Assembly: GCA_014382915.1 (NCBI GenBank)
Contig: JACNIV010000025.1
Coordinates: forward strand, 1-7,573
Direction: 5' to 3'
Length of the DNA: 7,573 nt
DNA from: Candidatus Cloacimonadota bacterium
GTDB taxonomy: Bacteria > Cloacimonadota > Cloacimonadia > Cloacimonadales > TCS61
Part shown: positions 6,098 to 7,573 of the stretch, in pieces
How positions within the stretch are numbered: position 1 is the stretch's first letter
Layout of the letters: each line of letters starts with the position of its first letter
Translations under genes and position numbers: made by a program
Notes under the pieces: model-generated
Seen by the model: only the letters and a program-made list of their open reading frames with translations
Told to the model about the DNA's origin: nothing
Databases searched by the model: none

Positions 6098-7573
6098 ATG
6101 AAAAAACATGTATTTTTATTAATTTTTATTTTATTGCTTTCAAGTATGTTTGCGGTTAATGTGCAAAAAATTGAAACAAGACCCGGGGAAGGTTCTCAGG
6201 TTCTTTTTCAGGAGATAGGACTGCAAGAAAAATCAATTGCACCAACCACAGTCCTTTCACGTGATGATCGGCTTGAACTGCTCTGGCAGACTTCCGATCC
6301 TGCAGCGATCTCAGGAAAATTAGCAGTTTCACCAACCACAGAGCAATCATTTGTAGGGTGGTATCTGAATAGTGAAAGAGCTTCACTTTATCAGGATAAC
6401 CCAACTCCTGTATGGGAACATACTGTCAATAATGCGGATTTTGATTACCCAGTTATAATGACGGAAGATGGTAGTGTTCTTGCGCTTGCAGATGGAAGTA
6501 CACTGAAGGTATTTGATCCTTCTTCATCTACTCCAATTTGGGAATTCGCTGCAAGCGGGTCAATTAGAGGAATTGTTTTCAATACTGATGGAACTGTTAT
6601 TTTCCTTGGTATTTATGACAGCGGACAAGACAGAGCTTTGGTTGAGTCTTACAATATTGGAAATCCGACACCTAACTGGAGTATTTCTTTTGATGGGGGA
6701 GTTGGAAATCTGGTTATCAGCGGAGATGGCTCGACCCTTATTTTAACGCAATATGGTGGAATTAGTGCAATGTGGGTTCTAAATAGCAATGATGGCAGCA
6801 TTATATTTGAAGGTCCGGAATACAACCAGAACCCACCGGTAATGTCTTATGATGCTACTTATTTAGTAAATGGTGATTATTCCGGTTATGTTACTTTATA
6901 CAAATTCAATCCTGATCTGGAAACTTACGAAGAAGAATGGAGTTACCATGTGGATGGTGGAGGAAGCTCCGAATGGATTGGAGGAATGGCTATTTCTGCT
7001 GACGGAAGTACCATAGCCTGTGGTACTTTAACATTTATTACCGGTGGGTATAATGGTCAGATCTATCTTTTTAATCATTACTCACCTAATCCAGTTTGGG
7101 TTTATGATGATGTTGGTGATTATGCTATCGATATTGATATGAATGATGACGGCTCACTTATTGCAGCTGCATGCTGGGGACCGCTCGACAATAGCACACC
7201 CGATTTCTTTCTGTTCAGAAGACAAAGTAATATTCCTGTTTTTGAAATTAATACACCCGGTTCACTTGTATCTGTTGATATAGCTTCCGATGGTTCATTC
7301 TGTACGACCGGTGGAAAAGCCGTTCACATGAGGATAATGGGAAGTGGAGGTAATTTATATTCTGTAGATTGTGATCTTGGTGGTGGATTTATTACTGGCA
7401 CGGTAAATTTGGACGGAACGGATGATAATTCCGGTGTGAAGGTAGAAATCTCCGCATTGAATGGTTATTTTGATTATACAGATTATGATGGAAATTATAA
7501 CTTGGATAATGTTCCGGGGGGAACTTGTAATGTGGAATTTTCAAAAATCGGTTATGTTCCAGGCAATACACCG
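6098..7573 (+). CDS. Secreted beta-propeller protein with carboxypeptidase-regulatory-like domain (3' end beyond window)
   Basis: 492 codons are open to the window edge with no stop. A signal peptide covers about residues 1-19 (MKKH start, hydrophobic core, likely cut after SMFA). Residues about 80-425 form degenerate propeller blades. A recurring loop of the form TEDGS, NTDGT, GDGS, SADGS, NDDGS or ASDGS occurs at 122-126, 162-166, 209-212, 300-304, 349-353 and 396-400. An outer-strand motif resembling PxPxW (NPTPVW 101-106, NPTPNW 189-194, SPNPVW 329-334) alternates with it. From about 430 a CarboxypepD_reg-like beta-sandwich begins with FITGTVNLDG, then YDGNYNLDNVPGG (463-475) and IGYVPG (484-489). 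This mix is common in large surface or secreted proteins of FCB bacteria; a C-terminal secretion signal may lie beyond the window. No catalytic residues are evident, so binding or scaffolding is the likelier role. The ATG has an excellent ribosome binding site. Confidence 0.88.
   Translation, partial: MKKHVFLLIFILLLSSMFAVNVQKIETRPGEGSQVLFQEIGLQEKSIAPTTVLSRDDRLELLWQTSDPAAISGKLAVSPTTEQSFVGWYLNSERASLYQDNPTPVWEHTVNNADFDYPVIMTEDGSVLALADGSTLKVFDPSSSTPIWEFAASGSIRGIVFNTDGTVIFLGIYDSGQDRALVESYNIGNPTPNWSISFDGGVGNLVISGDGSTLILTQYGGISAMWVLNSNDGSIIFEGPEYNQNPPVMSYDATYLVNGDYSGYVTLYKFNPDLETYEEEWSYHVDGGGSSEWIGGMAISADGSTIACGTLTFITGGYNGQIYLFNHYSPNPVWVYDDVGDYAIDIDMNDDGSLIAAACWGPLDNSTPDFFLFRRQSNIPVFEINTPGSLVSVDIASDGSFCTTGGKAVHMRIMGSGGNLYSVDCDLGGGFITGTVNLDGTDDNSGVKVEISALNGYFDYTDYDGNYNLDNVPGGTCNVEFSKIGYVPGNTP

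Noticed and set aside
6156..6404. 82-codon minus-strand frame inside the propeller gene
   Set aside because: It is antisense to an uninterrupted 492-codon gene with signal peptide and domain structure.

Overview
This AT-rich window holds nine protein-coding genes packed tightly into two blocks that diverge from a 205-base spacer (5499-5703). The style suggests a Gram-negative-type bacterium of the Fibrobacteres-Chlorobi-Bacteroidetes (FCB) superphylum, possibly Cloacimonadota. The clues are a lipobox lipoprotein next to a periplasmic LysM protein, and a secreted beta-propeller protein that runs into a carboxypeptidase-regulatory-like domain. This placement is inferred from gene style; no marker gene is present to confirm it.

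Minus-strand block (read from 5498 down to 1). First comes a 83-residue coiled-coil lipoprotein (5247-5498). A 295-residue exported protein with a coiled coil and two C-terminal LysM domains (4350-5237) follows, closed by a perfect 11-bp hairpin terminator (4306-4334). Just past the hairpin begins a run of four overlapping genes: a 7TMR-HD membrane phosphohydrolase of the PgpH type (2192-4282), the rRNA-maturation endoribonuclease YbeY (1759-2211), a DUF21/CBS/CorC membrane protein (495-1769), and an exported DUF3108 protein cut by the window edge (1-511). Overlaps are 20, 11 and 17 bases, so the four are almost certainly co-transcribed and translationally coupled. The first three start at TTG, TTG and GTG. 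Association of ybeY with pgpH or with corC-like genes is a conserved theme in bacteria; this operon combines both and adds DUF3108.

Plus-strand block (5704 to the end). Two very short genes encode a 37-residue protein with 16 lysines and a 56-residue basic protein; they are 9 bases apart and each has a good ribosome binding site. After a 100-base gap comes a large secreted beta-propeller protein (6098 to beyond 7573), open at the window edge.

How they work together: the lipoprotein and LysM protein look like an envelope-peptidoglycan pair; the four-gene operon joins cyclic-dinucleotide signalling, ribosome RNA maturation and envelope or ion homeostasis; the propeller protein is probably a cell-surface or secreted product. 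No RNA genes, mobile elements, CRISPR arrays or attachment sites were seen, and no stretch over 300 bases lacks a gene. I see no clearly new multi-gene system; the least explained content is the pair of tiny basic proteins.
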